From Gemmatimonadota bacterium (lineage in GTDB: Bacteria; Gemmatimonadota; Gemmatimonadetes; Gemmatimonadales; Gemmatimonadaceae), in NCBI GenBank assembly GCA_003155795.1, contig PMEM01000019.1, forward strand, positions 184,013-226,276: a DNA stretch of 42,264 nt, written 5' to 3'. Both the position numbers and the translations under genes were made by a program. Every line of letters starts with the position of its first letter. Within the stretch, counting starts at the first letter, position 1. Below are positions 14,168 through 23,039 of the stretch, piece after piece. The notes below the pieces were generated by a model. That model worked only from the letters and a program-made list of their open reading frames with translations, searched no databases and was not told where the DNA came from.

Positions 14168-15823
14168 TTACTTGTAAAAGCGAGTTACTGGAAATGGTGC
14201 GCCCGACTTTATGTCGGAGTCGAGGAAATTCCAATCGACGAGCCCGTCGTCCGACTGAGGCTCAAGTAAATATGCAGCCAACGGACCAAAGCGACCCGTC
14301 GCAGCGACGATGACGTAGCCGTTCGGATTTCCAGACGGCATTTTTGACGCAGATGGTGCGCTCCACGTACCCGTGAGTCGAGTTTCCTTATGTCCCTGGA
14401 AGGCACGCGGCGAAGTGATGACAGAATCCACCGTGAACGTGGAAACGCGGCCCGTAGAGGACTCCGGAAGGAACGGCGTGACAGTCAGTCCGTGCAACTG
14501 AAGTAGCGCGGTGATCCTGGGCTCGTTGGGCAGTATGTACGCATCGGGCTTCTCGATCAATAACGTCGGTTCGAAGCGATCGTACACCGGCATCACCTGC
14601 GTTATGAAGCGGCCGGTGCGACGAATGCCTTTCGGCAATCCAGCCTGCGTGCGCGTCGAGTCGCCAGTTCGTTGCAGCACCTCGAATGGAATTGGAGCAT
14701 CGAATGGCTTGGTCGTCATCTGTGACCGAATTGGAACTTCGGGTTCCTGAACGTTTTCGGCGGTCGATCGTATCTGCTCGATCTCGGCGGCGTGCCGGGC
14801 TGTGGCGGAAAGAATCTCCTGGACGAACGCATATGTGGATGCAACGCGGCGCTTGAATGGATCGTGGGAGTATGCTTCGCTGAGGATGGAAATACGACCA
14901 CGCATGCCATAATAGTTGGTGCCGTATCGCGGCAGGTGTTCATACGTACGCCAACTCTTCTTCACTGTGTCAGTCAGGTCCTCGCGGCCATATCCCGAAC
15001 CAAAATTTCCATAGTCGAATACCTCGTACCCGCGGGTGCGCATGTGTGCGCGGATTTCCGGGAGTATGGTGTCTCTGGTGAGAGTTCCCGCGAATCCTGG
15101 CGCGTAAGACGCGGGATTCAGCGACGGAGAATACGTGAGCGCAAACCCGTGCAGACTCCCGTCTGTCGTGTGCAGGTCAACATACACGTCCGGATCCCAC
15201 TTATCGAACATTGCGAGCGCCGCGCGTGTTTCCGGTGCCTCTGCCTTGACGTAGTCGCGATTCAGATCCAGACCCTGCCCGTTCGGCCGTTGACCCACGA
15301 GCGCCGGTCCATTCTGCTCGCCCCTGTTTGTCGCCTCATCCTTGAATTTTTCATTGCCGTCCGCGTTGTAGATGGGGACTGCAATGAGGACAAGCGAATC
15401 GAGCACGTTTGGGCCGTGTTGATACGTCAGATCGCGGACCAGCGCGAGTAAAGCCTCCTTACCCTCCACCTCGCCCGCGTGGATGTTGGCATTTACGTAC
15501 ACGACCGGCCGCCCAAGCGCACGTGCCTGCTCGGGCGTCGTGACCATCGGTCTCGACAATATCATGTATGGTATGTCGCGACCTTCCGTCGTCTTGCCGA
15601 TGACGCCAAAGGCGATCGGAGCGTTCCGGGAGCGAAGTCCATTCATGAACGCTATCACATCGGCGTACGTCGATGTCTGGTTGTAGTTGGTCGCCTCTGC
15701 AGTAGTCTCCGGCATCGGAAAATTCGGACGTGATGGATCGATTCGCGCGGCGCACGCAGCGATGACCGAGACAGCGGTAGTGGCCGCGATCCCACGCAGT
15801 ACACGTGTACTCGTCTGTGTCAT
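14168..15823 (-). CDS. M14 carboxypeptidase-like lipoprotein
   Basis: 551 residues. N-terminal lipoprotein signal with SVIAAC lipobox (Cys24). Catalytic zinc ligands are visible in the M14 order: NANIHAGEVEGKEA (His and Glu), PIYNADGNE, GLDLNRDYVKAEAPE, and YVDLHTTDG (His). The remaining C-terminal half (about 340-551) is a beta-rich accessory region (RRTGRFITQVMPVYDRFEP, DAYILPNEP). It probably trims peptides at the outer or periplasmic face. Its start lies 22 bases after fadJ's stop, and its end is coupled to proline dehydrogenase. The general Glu of the M14 catalytic centre is expected downstream but I cannot fix it with confidence by eye. Confidence 0.87.
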   Translation of the reverse strand: MTQTSTRVLRGIAATTAVSVIAACAARIDPSRPNFPMPETTAEATNYNQTSTYADVIAFMNGLRSRNAPIAFGVIGKTTEGRDIPYMILSRPMVTTPEQARALGRPVVYVNANIHAGEVEGKEALLALVRDLTYQHGPNVLDSLVLIAVPIYNADGNEKFKDEATNRGEQNGPALVGQRPNGQGLDLNRDYVKAEAPETRAALAMFDKWDPDVYVDLHTTDGSLHGFALTYSPSLNPASYAPGFAGTLTRDTILPEIRAHMRTRGYEVFDYGNFGSGYGREDLTDTVKKSWRTYEHLPRYGTNYYGMRGRISILSEAYSHDPFKRRVASTYAFVQEILSATARHAAEIEQIRSTAENVQEPEVPIRSQMTTKPFDAPIPFEVLQRTGDSTRTQAGLPKGIRRTGRFITQVMPVYDRFEPTLLIEKPDAYILPNEPRITALLQLHGLTVTPFLPESSTGRVSTFTVDSVITSPRAFQGHKETRLTGTWSAPSASKMPSGNPNGYVIVAATGRFGPLAAYLLEPQSDDGLVDWNFLDSDIKSGAPFPVTRFYK

Positions 15824-15845
15824 GACTCTGGAAGTGGGTTGGGTT

Positions 15846-18023
15846 TTACGGATAGAAACGCGCGCTCGAACGGGCCATCTGAAGGAGAATAGGTGCCGCT
15901 TCGAACCTCCCTGGAAACCTTACGTTCAGATCGTCCAGTTGTTGCAGGAGCGCATCCAGTCCCAGATTATCCATGTATCGGAACGGCCCACCCCGAAACG
16001 GCGGGAAGCCGATTCCGAATACCGCACCGACGTCGCCGTCACGTGGAGAACGAATTATCTCGTCCTCGAGACACCGGGCGGCCTCATTCAGCATTGCGAA
16101 CACAGTGCGACGCTGAATCTCCTCCTCCGCGAGATCGGCTGTCTGGCGGCCGGGTGCGAAGATCTCGTAAACGGTGCTATCCACCCCTCCCTTCCGCCCT
16201 GCTTCATCATATACGTAGAATCCCTTGCGCGATTTGCGACCAAACCGTCCCGCATCGATCACGCTGCGAAGGGCCCGCGGCTGCTCGAATCGTTCACCGT
16301 ATTCCTCGAACATGATGTGCCCGACCTCGCCCGCAATGTCGAGGCCCACTTCATCGACCAGAGTGACCGGTCCAACCGGAAAGCCGAAATCAACCAGAGC
16401 CTTGTCGATTGCCTCGATCGTGACGCCCTCATCGAGGAGTCGGCCAGCCTCGCCTATATACGGCGTGAGAATCCGGTTCACGTAGAATCCCGGCGCATCG
16501 TTCACTACAATCACCGTCTTGCCAAGTTTCTTGCCGTACGAAACTGCGGTTGCGGTAACAGCGTCCGATGTACGAGGCGTAACAATCACCTCGAGCAACG
16601 GCATCTTGTTGACCGGGGAAAAGAAGTGCATGCCGAGCACGCGCTCAGGCCGGCGCGAGACCTCGGCAATACGTGTTACCGGGATGGTACTTGTGTTGGT
16701 CGCGAAGATCGCCTGTGGCTTTACCACTTCCTCGACTTCACGAAGTACCGCATGCTTCACATCGAGATCTTCGAACACCGCTTCGATCACAAGATCGGCA
16801 CTCGCGAAGCCGCTGTAGTCGATCGTCCCTGTAACAAGCGACATCGTGTCAGCATACTGGACCCGCGTAATCTGATGCTTCGTAAGCCGTTCCTTCACAA
16901 CACTGCTTATCGCACTCAGGCCCTTTCCAATGCGAGACCAGTCCGAATCCTTCATGCGAACGATGGTCCCCTTCTGGATCGCAACGCCCGCGATGCCCGC
17001 GCCCATGAAACCGGAACCGATGATGCCGAGCTTCTCGATCGCGACCGGCATCGCAGTGTGGCCGGGTAGCAGGCCATTGTCCTTCTTCAATGCTGTCGTC
17101 GCGAAGAACAGGAATATCAACTGCTTCGATACATCCGTAACCGCCATCTCTCCGAATAGCCGGGATTCCTCACGCAATCCGGCCGGCATGCCGTGCGTCA
17201 TCCCGGTCTCGACGGCCTGGATCGCGGCGAGAGGCGCAGGGAAATTTCCGTGCGTCTTCTTTTCCGTCTCCTCGCGCGCCTTCTTGAATACGACACGTCG
17301 GCCGATCGGATTGGAATCGAGCAGCAGACCGCTTGCGCCGCCTGAACGCGCCGTCCGCTTGAGCCTTCCCTCACCAAGTGCCAGCGCGCGATCAATCGCG
17401 ATCCGTCGAAGTATCGCTGGATGAACCATCTCATCTACGAGTCCGATCTGGAGTGCTTTCTTCGCGCGCACGTTCTTGCTCGTAAGAATCATGTCGAGCG
17501 CGGCGCGCACACCGATCAGCCGCGGAAGTCGCTGCGTACCGCCTGCACCGGGGATGATACCGAGCTGAACTTCGGGAAGAGCGAGAATCGTTTTCGGATC
17601 GTTACTCGCAATTCGCCAGCGGCACGCCAATGCGGATTCGAGGCCGCCGCCCATGCATGCGCCGTGGATCGCCGCGACAAACGGCACGCGTGCTTTCTCA
17701 AGATTCTCGACCAGCGCCTGGCCATCGCGACTGAGACGCGTTGCGTCTTCTACATCGCGGAGCTGCGTAAACTCCTCGATATCAGCGCCAGCCAGAAATG
17801 TGTCCGGCTTGCCGCTGATCAGCACCGCACCCTTGATCGATTCGTCACGATCTATGCGATCGAACAACTCCATCAACGATTCGCGAACCGCACGCGTGAT
17901 GATGTTGACGGGCTCATTCACAAGATCGATCGTCAGGATCGCAACGCCGCCTTCCACGTCCATCGTAACAGGCGCGCCGTCAGGCGTGCGGATCATTGTG
18001 CTGTCAGGTGCGACGCCCGTCAT
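15846..18023 (-). CDS. fadJ: Fatty-acid oxidation multifunctional protein FadJ
   Basis: 725 residues, ATG at 18023 overlapping fadI's stop by 4 bases (ATGA); a longer frame reads into fadI. The N-terminal crotonase domain (about 15-200) shows GADIEEF, HGACMGGGLESALACRWRIAS and LPEVQLGIIPGAGGTQRLPRLIG, giving enoyl-CoA hydratase activity. The L-3-hydroxyacyl-CoA dehydrogenase domain (about 315-620) has KLGIIGSGFMGAGIAGV for NAD, ATNTSTIPVT, and GMHFFSPVNKMPLLEVI. The C-terminal helical domain (GFPPFRGGPFRYMDNLG) ends it. It catalyses hydration and oxidation in beta-oxidation and pairs with FadI. Confidence 0.95.
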   Translation of the reverse strand: MTGVAPDSTMIRTPDGAPVTMDVEGGVAILTIDLVNEPVNIITRAVRESLMELFDRIDRDESIKGAVLISGKPDTFLAGADIEEFTQLRDVEDATRLSRDGQALVENLEKARVPFVAAIHGACMGGGLESALACRWRIASNDPKTILALPEVQLGIIPGAGGTQRLPRLIGVRAALDMILTSKNVRAKKALQIGLVDEMVHPAILRRIAIDRALALGEGRLKRTARSGGASGLLLDSNPIGRRVVFKKAREETEKKTHGNFPAPLAAIQAVETGMTHGMPAGLREESRLFGEMAVTDVSKQLIFLFFATTALKKDNGLLPGHTAMPVAIEKLGIIGSGFMGAGIAGVAIQKGTIVRMKDSDWSRIGKGLSAISSVVKERLTKHQITRVQYADTMSLVTGTIDYSGFASADLVIEAVFEDLDVKHAVLREVEEVVKPQAIFATNTSTIPVTRIAEVSRRPERVLGMHFFSPVNKMPLLEVIVTPRTSDAVTATAVSYGKKLGKTVIVVNDAPGFYVNRILTPYIGEAGRLLDEGVTIEAIDKALVDFGFPVGPVTLVDEVGLDIAGEVGHIMFEEYGERFEQPRALRSVIDAGRFGRKSRKGFYVYDEAGRKGGVDSTVYEIFAPGRQTADLAEEEIQRRTVFAMLNEAARCLEDEIIRSPRDGDVGAVFGIGFPPFRGGPFRYMDNLGLDALLQQLDDLNVRFPGRFEAAPILLQMARSSARFYP

Positions 18024-19318
18024 ACGTCCCGCTCCAGCACCATCGCGAAACCGAGCCCGCCGGCTGCACACACTGTCATCAGCCCGTACTGCGTATCGCG
18101 TCGTGCCATTTCGTTGAGCAGCGTCGTCGTGATTCGCGCGCCCGTAGCGCCGAACGGATGGCCGAGCGCGATTGATCCGCCCATTACATTCAGCCGCGCG
18201 CGATCGACCTCGCCAACCGGCCGTTCGAATCCCGCGCGTCTCGCCCATTCCAGGGACTCGAATCCCTTGAGATTGCTCAGGACCTGCGCCGCGAATGCCT
18301 CGTGCATCTCCACCAGACCCATATCGTCGAGCTTGAGTCCAGCTCGCTCAAGCGCAACCGGGGCCGCGAGAACCGGTCCCATCAGAAGCTGCTCTCCAGG
18401 ATCAATCGCAGAATATGCATACGACCTTATATAACCGAGCGGTGCGTAGCCCATCGAGCGAGCGCGGTCTTCACTCATCATCAGCACACACGCGCCGCCA
18501 TCTGTGAGCGGCGACGAGTTACCCGCTGTCACGCTACCGTAGCGCCTGTCGAATACTGGCTTCAACGCGGCAAGTTTCTCGTACGACGTATCTTCGCGCA
18601 CGCCATTGTCCACCTGAATCACAGTATCGTAGCTCGGTGGAACGGCAACAGGAACTATCTCGGCCGGAATCCGCCCATCTGCGGTACCGGCGGCAGCGAG
18701 CCTGTGCGAACGCAGGGCAAAATGATCCTGGTCCTCGCGTCTGATGCTATTCAGCTTCGCCATCTTCTCGGCGCTGTCTCCCATCGTCTCGCCGGTCGTT
18801 GCCTCGGCGATGGCGGGGGTAATCGGGACCAGGTCGCGAGGGCGAATCCTGGCAAGTGCGCTTATCCGCCCAGTCAGCGACTTCGCGCGCGACGCAGCAA
18901 CAAGCGCGTCGGCGAATCCGCGGGAGTGCAGGATCGGAATGTTCGACAACGATTCCGCACCGCCGGCGATGATCACGTTGTTGTGACCGAGCGTGATCTG
19001 GTCAGCCGCATCGGTGATAGCCTGATTCGAGGATGCGCAAGCGCGGCTGACGCTGTAGGCCTGAACGGATTTGGGAAGCACGGGCATGAGTGAAACCTCA
19101 CGCGCGATATTTGGCGCCAATACGTTTGGAACGACTGTTCCAAAGATGAGTGCCTCCACCTCGTTACCGCTCAGGTTGGCTCGTTCGAGCAGCTCGGCGA
19201 CACAGAGCTTTCCGAGTTCGATTGCCGATAACCGCTTGAACAGGGTACCGGCTCGCGTGAAGGGAGTCCTGACTCCCGCCACAATCGCAACTCGGCGCCC
19301 ATTTCCAAAGCTCGGCAT
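18020..19318 (-). CDS. fadI: Acetyl-CoA acyltransferase FadI (3-ketoacyl-CoA thiolase)
   Basis: 432 residues. Thiolase catalytic elements: VSRACASSNQAI (nucleophilic Cys), GGSIALGHPFGATGAR (His) and CAAGGLGFAMVLER (second Cys). It cleaves 3-ketoacyl-CoA with CoA in the last step of beta-oxidation. Its stop overlaps fadJ's start, as in other fadIJ operons. First gene of the unit; the upstream gap to the CBS-HPF gene is about 120 bases. Confidence 0.95.
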   Translation of the reverse strand: MPSFGNGRRVAIVAGVRTPFTRAGTLFKRLSAIELGKLCVAELLERANLSGNEVEALIFGTVVPNVLAPNIAREVSLMPVLPKSVQAYSVSRACASSNQAITDAADQITLGHNNVIIAGGAESLSNIPILHSRGFADALVAASRAKSLTGRISALARIRPRDLVPITPAIAEATTGETMGDSAEKMAKLNSIRREDQDHFALRSHRLAAAGTADGRIPAEIVPVAVPPSYDTVIQVDNGVREDTSYEKLAALKPVFDRRYGSVTAGNSSPLTDGGACVLMMSEDRARSMGYAPLGYIRSYAYSAIDPGEQLLMGPVLAAPVALERAGLKLDDMGLVEMHEAFAAQVLSNLKGFESLEWARRAGFERPVGEVDRARLNVMGGSIALGHPFGATGARITTTLLNEMARRDTQYGLMTVCAAGGLGFAMVLERDV

Positions 19319-19440
19319 GGCTTGAAGTTAGGTGGATACCTGGTGTTCTGCTACCGAGTTGGGCTTTGCTATCCGCGCCGGCGCCGCATTCAACGCACGC
19401 GGGACTACGCAGAGCCCGCGCAATTCCACACGCGGTTTCG

Positions 19441-20328
19441 TCAATGACGATCCTTCCGGACATCGACGCCCTTCCGCGGTTTTGACCGCCGCTTATCAAG
19501 CGAACGACTGACGGAATGCTCAACTCCTGAAAGAGCGGCGTTGACAGCAATTCTGAGCGAAGCCGAACGGCTCTCGAAGACAACGCTCGGCAAATCGCTC
19601 AGGACGACCTTGATATTGCATACCTTGTCGACGCCGCCACGCGTACCATTTATGTCGCGGATTCGAACGGTGACGCGTTCTATGGCGAGAGCGAACTTGC
19701 CCAGCTTCATTCCGAGCCGTTTGCGGATATAGTCGCGTTCTTCGTCGGACACTTCGATACCTGCAACGCGGATGTTGGCCGGAACTTGTGTGGCTGTTGT
19801 GCGCCCTGCTTTCCGTTTTGCAGGCCGCGGCACTTCGGATGCGAAAGCACCACGCGTAGCACTCTCTGACGATCGTGTACTCGGGCGTGGTAGATCGCTG
19901 ACGTCGGCGTGGCGAAGTGCCTCAGCCGATCGTGTAGTTGGGCGTGGAAGATCACTCGCGCTAACATGGCGAAGTGCCTCGAACACGTCGGTTGCGGTGA
20001 TAATGCCCACAAGATCGTCGCCATCCATCACGGGCAGCGAACCGATCAGTCGCGCGCGCATCATCGCCGCGGCATCATCTACTGACGTGTCAGATTCAAT
20101 TGATTCAACGCGAGGCGTCATCAATTCCCGTACGACGCGGTCCTTTCGTGTGCGAGCGCCAGACGCGCCACCCAAGTCGCGTTCCGAGAGAATGCCTACA
20201 ACGCGCGACCCGTCGAGCACCACCAGGTGATGGATCCCGCGTCGCCGCATACGTGTCCACGCGACGCTCGCCGCATCTGACGAAGCCACGCTGACAACGT
20301 CGGGGCTCATTAGTTCGAAAACGCGCAT
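19441..20328 (-). CDS. CBS-pair protein fused to an HPF/RaiA-like ribosome-hibernation domain
   Basis: 295 residues. Residues 1-55 and 66-122 are CBS motifs (MRVFELMSPDVVSVASSDAA, VVGILSERDLGG; VRELMTPRVESIESDTSVDDAAAMM, LVGIITATDVF), the usual Bateman pair that binds adenosine nucleotides. Residues 117-173 contain three repeats of 19 residues each holding S(D/E)(L/V)PRP. Residues 181-285 read as an HPF/RaiA domain: IRVAGIEVSDEERDYIRKRLGMKLGKF, VRIRDINGTRGGVDKVCNIKVVL, and AVNAALSGVEHSVSRSL. A nucleotide-sensing ribosome-hibernation factor is the obvious hypothesis. ATG at 20328; the upstream sequence holds a poor ORF. Confidence 0.82.
   Translation of the reverse strand: MRVFELMSPDVVSVASSDAASVAWTRMRRRGIHHLVVLDGSRVVGILSERDLGGASGARTRKDRVVRELMTPRVESIESDTSVDDAAAMMRARLIGSLPVMDGDDLVGIITATDVFEALRHVSASDLPRPTTRSAEALRHADVSDLPRPSTRSSESATRGAFASEVPRPAKRKAGRTTATQVPANIRVAGIEVSDEERDYIRKRLGMKLGKFALAIERVTVRIRDINGTRGGVDKVCNIKVVLSDLPSVVFESRSASLRIAVNAALSGVEHSVSRSLDKRRSKPRKGVDVRKDRH
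19810..19980 (-). repeat. Three in-frame 57-bp repeats in the CBS-HPF linker
   Basis: The linker between the CBS pair and the HPF-like domain is three copies of 19 codons. Copies start at E117, E136 and E155, with the motif (S/A)(D/E)(L/V)PRP and (T/S/K)(T/R) at matching positions; the first two are closest. The DNA repeat looks like expansion of a flexible hinge and may differ between strains. Confidence 0.75.
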
Positions 20329-20690
20329 GTTTCAGGCTCCAGCAACAAGGTGGGAACGGTGCACCGATCTGTTGCTTGCCAGCGCACGTTACATGCCGTA
20401 GATGCTTCACCGCCTACGGTACGAAGTCTCAGGTACCGGCGTCTGGCGTTGCGGTATCGCGCATCCCTGACTCGATCACATAACGCGTCAGCGCGGCGGT
20501 CGATGAAGCGCCGAGCTTTCGCCAGGACGAGACTTATTTCTCCATCTCCTGCAACAACAAAAATGCAGCTGTCTGGTAGAGCTGCGTGCAGCACGGCGGT
20601 TTTCTCACTGTTGGCGTCGTGCAGCAGCGAAGCGCCAACCAGAATCGCCTCGGGACGAATGCTGCGCGCGACTGTGAGCGCTTCATCCAT
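20310..20690 (-). pseudogene. Possible degenerate receiver-like ORF
   Basis: An ORF of 126 codons in the 470-base gap between the CBS-HPF gene and the NlpC gene, whose end overlaps the CBS-HPF start. Its first third (DEALTVARSIRPEAILVGASLL...VLHAALPDSCIFVVAGDGE) follows the alpha2-beta3-beta4 spacing of a response-regulator receiver, but the phosphoacceptor Asp position reads Gly or Ala and the N-terminal DD segment is lost behind a stop seven codons upstream. The remainder is Arg-rich and not protein-like. It may be the wreck of a regulator or chance. No ribosome site seen. Confidence 0.3.
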
Positions 20691-20767
20691 GCATCGCGCG
20701 TCGGCAACTCATGTAAGCCTGATACCCGACAAGTCCAATCGGCATCATTACCGAGGACTCGGGACGC

Positions 20768-20792
20768 AAAAAAGGCCGCCCGTCAGGCGGCC
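20768..20792 (-). terminator. Rho-independent terminator after the NlpC/P60 gene
   Basis: On the minus strand a perfect 7-bp stem GGCCGCC/GGCGGCC (20786-20792 with 20774-20780) and a 5-base loop, followed by six T residues (20768-20773). It begins six bases past the stop at 20799. A textbook terminator. Confidence 0.93.
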
Positions 20793-20798
20793 GATGGT

Positions 20799-21374
20799 CT
20801 AGTTGACCAGCGAGTCGGGGTCGGAGGAGTCGTCGAAGGCGAACACCCGCCTTGCACCTTTCCACCAACTTGCCTTGGTGTTTGCAAGGGTCTCGACCTT
20901 GACTTGCTTGCCGGTCGTCGGGGCGTGGACGTAACGTCCGTCCCCAATATAAATCCCGATGTGTGAGATCCGCTTGCCGCGACCAAAGGTGAGGAGGTCG
21001 CCGGGCTTGAGCGACGCGATATCGCGATCAATCTTCTCACCGACCATCGCTTGCTCTCGGGCCGTTCGAGGCAATTCCGCACCGAAGGCTGCCATGACGT
21101 ACTGGACAAGTCCGCTGCAGTCAAAGCCCTTCTTTGGTGATTCAGCTCCACGCTTGTACTTCACACCGAGTTGAGCTCGCGAGAGCGACACGATCGAGTC
21201 CTGCAGCTCGTGAATCGATTGACTGAGCCTGGCGAATGGCTTGGCTATTGGAGCAGCTCGGGGATGCACGACCGTCACGACCTGGGCACTCGCCGACGCA
21301 GCGAACAGAGCGCCGGCAACTACTGCGGCGCCGGCGATGCTCGTGATGCGACGGATACCCATGGAAATATTCAT
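20799..21374 (-). CDS. Secreted NlpC/P60 peptidoglycan endopeptidase
   Basis: 191 residues. Signal peptide (MGIRRITSIAGAAVVAGALFAASASAQ), a linker, then a NlpC/P60 domain: GFDCSGLVQYV (Cys86 nucleophile), LPRTAREQA, LKPGDLLTF, RISHIGIYIGDGRYVHAP (His138 and His150). It cleaves D-Glu to diamino-acid bonds in stem peptides in the periplasm. Two start codons (21374, 21362) differ by four residues. It has its own terminator. The gap of about 75 bases to the following lipoprotein shows no feature. Confidence 0.92.
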   Translation of the reverse strand: MNISMGIRRITSIAGAAVVAGALFAASASAQVVTVVHPRAAPIAKPFARLSQSIHELQDSIVSLSRAQLGVKYKRGAESPKKGFDCSGLVQYVMAAFGAELPRTAREQAMVGEKIDRDIASLKPGDLLTFGRGKRISHIGIYIGDGRYVHAPTTGKQVKVETLANTKASWWKGARRVFAFDDSSDPDSLVN

Positions 21375-21450
21375 GGCTCGGTCAAGCTAAGGTTCGGCAC
21401 GGAGGTCAGCAATCACGAAGAGATACCGGCAACCGACCGGCCGCGTCATA

Positions 21451-22233
21451 TCAGTGTTGTTCCGCTACAGGGACTGCTACTCGGCCACGAACGTCACGGT
21501 ACTCGATCGAGCCATTGCCGTTGGCCGTAATCGAGAAATTGCCGCCCACGCCGCGCGCCACCACCTCTCCAGAGCGCTTGGCGCCGATTGTGACGTCACC
21601 TGAGATATCCTCCAGCTGGAGTTCTCCGTTGCCAGCCCGAGGAATCGATACCGAGCCGCTGACATGAGAGAGAGAGATTCCGCCCGATCCATCTATTATG
21701 TGTACGCTTCCGCGCACACTTGAAATCACCATATCGCCTGTGCCGTCGATGACATCCACGCTTCCCGCGACATCGCCGATGCTCAAACTTCCTGCGCCGT
21801 GGACAATACTGATCGGACCAATGTGCCGAAAAACCGATTCGCCCGTGCTGTCCACCACGATCAGCGACAGACTGCTGGGAATTTCCAGGTCCACATCCAG
21901 TGATGGCGTCTGACCGGATGCACCTCTTTGCGGCGCCGGAATGTTGCAGACGACGACCACCGTATCGCCCAACCGACTCGTCGTCAGCGTGACAGCAGCC
22001 AATGCCTCTTGAGTCGCAGCGCGACCGACGCCCAGAATCGTGATCTTATCCGTTCCTTGCTCCCCCCGGACCCGTAGATATCCGCTGCCGACGTCCAGCT
22101 TGAGCACGGTTGCGCCCGCGGTAGAGACAATTGAGTTTCGCTCCGCAGTTACGCCAGAAGAACGTAAGCCACACGCTCCAACGGGCATCAGGACGGCTAC
22201 GCTCAAAATCCAGTGAATGGGAACGCCGCGCAC
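21451..22233 (-). CDS. DUF4097-like beta-repeat lipoprotein
   Basis: About 260 residues. Lipoprotein signal with PVGAC lipobox. The mature part is made of many short beta repeats of roughly 18-20 residues of the type 'sGxvxIxdxsGdi' (GAGSLSIGDVAGSVDVIDGTGDMVISSVRGSVHIIDGSGGISLSHV), a right-handed parallel beta-helix pattern like DUF4097 adhesin-like proteins. I prefer the GTG at 22233, with GAGAGG five bases before it, over that at 22239. Located between NlpC and GreA on the same strand. Cell-surface or periplasmic; function unknown. Confidence 0.75.
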   Translation of the reverse strand: MRGVPIHWILSVAVLMPVGACGLRSSGVTAERNSIVSTAGATVLKLDVGSGYLRVRGEQGTDKITILGVGRAATQEALAAVTLTTSRLGDTVVVVCNIPAPQRGASGQTPSLDVDLEIPSSLSLIVVDSTGESVFRHIGPISIVHGAGSLSIGDVAGSVDVIDGTGDMVISSVRGSVHIIDGSGGISLSHVSGSVSIPRAGNGELQLEDISGDVTIGAKRSGEVVARGVGGNFSITANGNGSIEYRDVRGRVAVPVAEQH

Positions 22234-22353
22234 TAGCACCTCTCAATCATTAGGGTGCGATAAGGATTTTCACGACCCCAATACGTCGCGGGGCACCGGG
22301 CTGCTGACCTGCAGCGTCGGAGGTTTCGCGAGTCCGGCGCCGATCGTAATCCC

Positions 22354-22836
22354 TCAGACGTCGTGGATGGTCTTGACGCGAATGAGCTTCAAGTGTCGAA
22401 CTGAGGCAGGCAGGCGGAGAATGATGGTCTCACCCAGTTTGCGGCCCACAAGCGCTCTCCCGATAGGCGACGACATTGAGACATGGCCTTCTTCAAAATC
22501 GACATCTCCGAACACGAGGCTGTACACCTCGGTCTTTCCGGTCGTCGTGTCTTCGACGGTTACTTCGGAGCCGAGTCCCACAGCGTCGCGCGCGATCTGG
22601 GCTACGTCAATCTGCGAGAGCTTGGAAAGCCGCATGCGGAGCTGTCCCAAGCGAGCCTGAACGAATTGCTGCCGCTCCAGTGCCGCCTTGTACTCCGAAT
22701 TCTCGCGCAGATCGCCCAGCTCGACGGCTTTACGAATCTCGTTCGGCAGAACGACGTTGAGCTCGTGCTGGAGCTTTTCGACCTCCGCACCGAGCTTGAT
22801 TTTGAGTTCTTCGATCATCGGGGACTCTGCAGCCAT
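22354..22836 (-). CDS. greA: Transcription elongation factor GreA
   Basis: 160 residues from ATG 22836 (or 154 from 22818). N-terminal coiled coil with LPNEIRKAVELGDLRENSEYKAALERQQFVQARL, carrying the acidic tip (DLRENSEY) that reaches the RNA polymerase active site. The C-terminal domain contains LGSEVTVEDTTTGKTEVYSLVF and SMSSPIGRALVGRKLGETI. Rescues backtracked polymerase by RNA cleavage. The longer start gives the family's usual length. Confidence 0.95.
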   Translation of the reverse strand: MAAESPMIEELKIKLGAEVEKLQHELNVVLPNEIRKAVELGDLRENSEYKAALERQQFVQARLGQLRMRLSKLSQIDVAQIARDAVGLGSEVTVEDTTTGKTEVYSLVFGDVDFEEGHVSMSSPIGRALVGRKLGETIILRLPASVRHLKLIRVKTIHDV

Positions 22837-22991
22837 TTCCGGATTCAGCAGGTAAAATGATAAACGCCCGGCCGGGGGGTCGGGCGAACGGGTATATCGG
22901 GAAGGTATCCAGCGACTGGACCCTGCGCAATCGGGCTTGGCTGATCGGTCTGACCAACGGTTCATGCCGCCACCTCAATATTCTTAAATGG

Positions 22992-23011
22992 ATTCCCGCT
23001 TTCGCGGGAAT
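22992..23011. repeat. Perfect ATTCCCGC palindrome
   Basis: ATTCCCGCTTTCGCGGGAAT: an 8-bp perfect stem with a 4-base loop, between greA and the DUF1707 gene. It is related in shape to the ATCCCG-type repeats elsewhere in the window but distinct in stem sequence, and resembles the short GGATTCCCGC-type repeats scattered in many Proteobacteria. On the plus strand it reads into the upstream frame of the DUF1707 gene, so that frame is not evidence for a longer protein. Confidence 0.85.
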
Positions 23012-23039
23012 GACGGATAAGTATCTTCACCGACGAACA

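Noticed and set aside
12994..14313. Long open plus-strand frame of about 440 codons opposite proline dehydrogenase
   Set aside because: It is the antisense of a well-supported enzyme; the protein has no recognisable domain and is rich in His/Arg, as expected for a shadow frame in GC-rich DNA.
15687..17069. Open plus-strand frame opposite fadJ
   Set aside because: Antisense shadow of a gene with complete catalytic motifs; no ribosome site or domain.
22857..23039. Longer N-terminus for the DUF1707 protein
   Set aside because: The extra codons translate the palindrome (WIPAFAGMT-type peptide, a known artefact of such repeats) and the upstream greA region; the DUF1707 domain begins after 23040.
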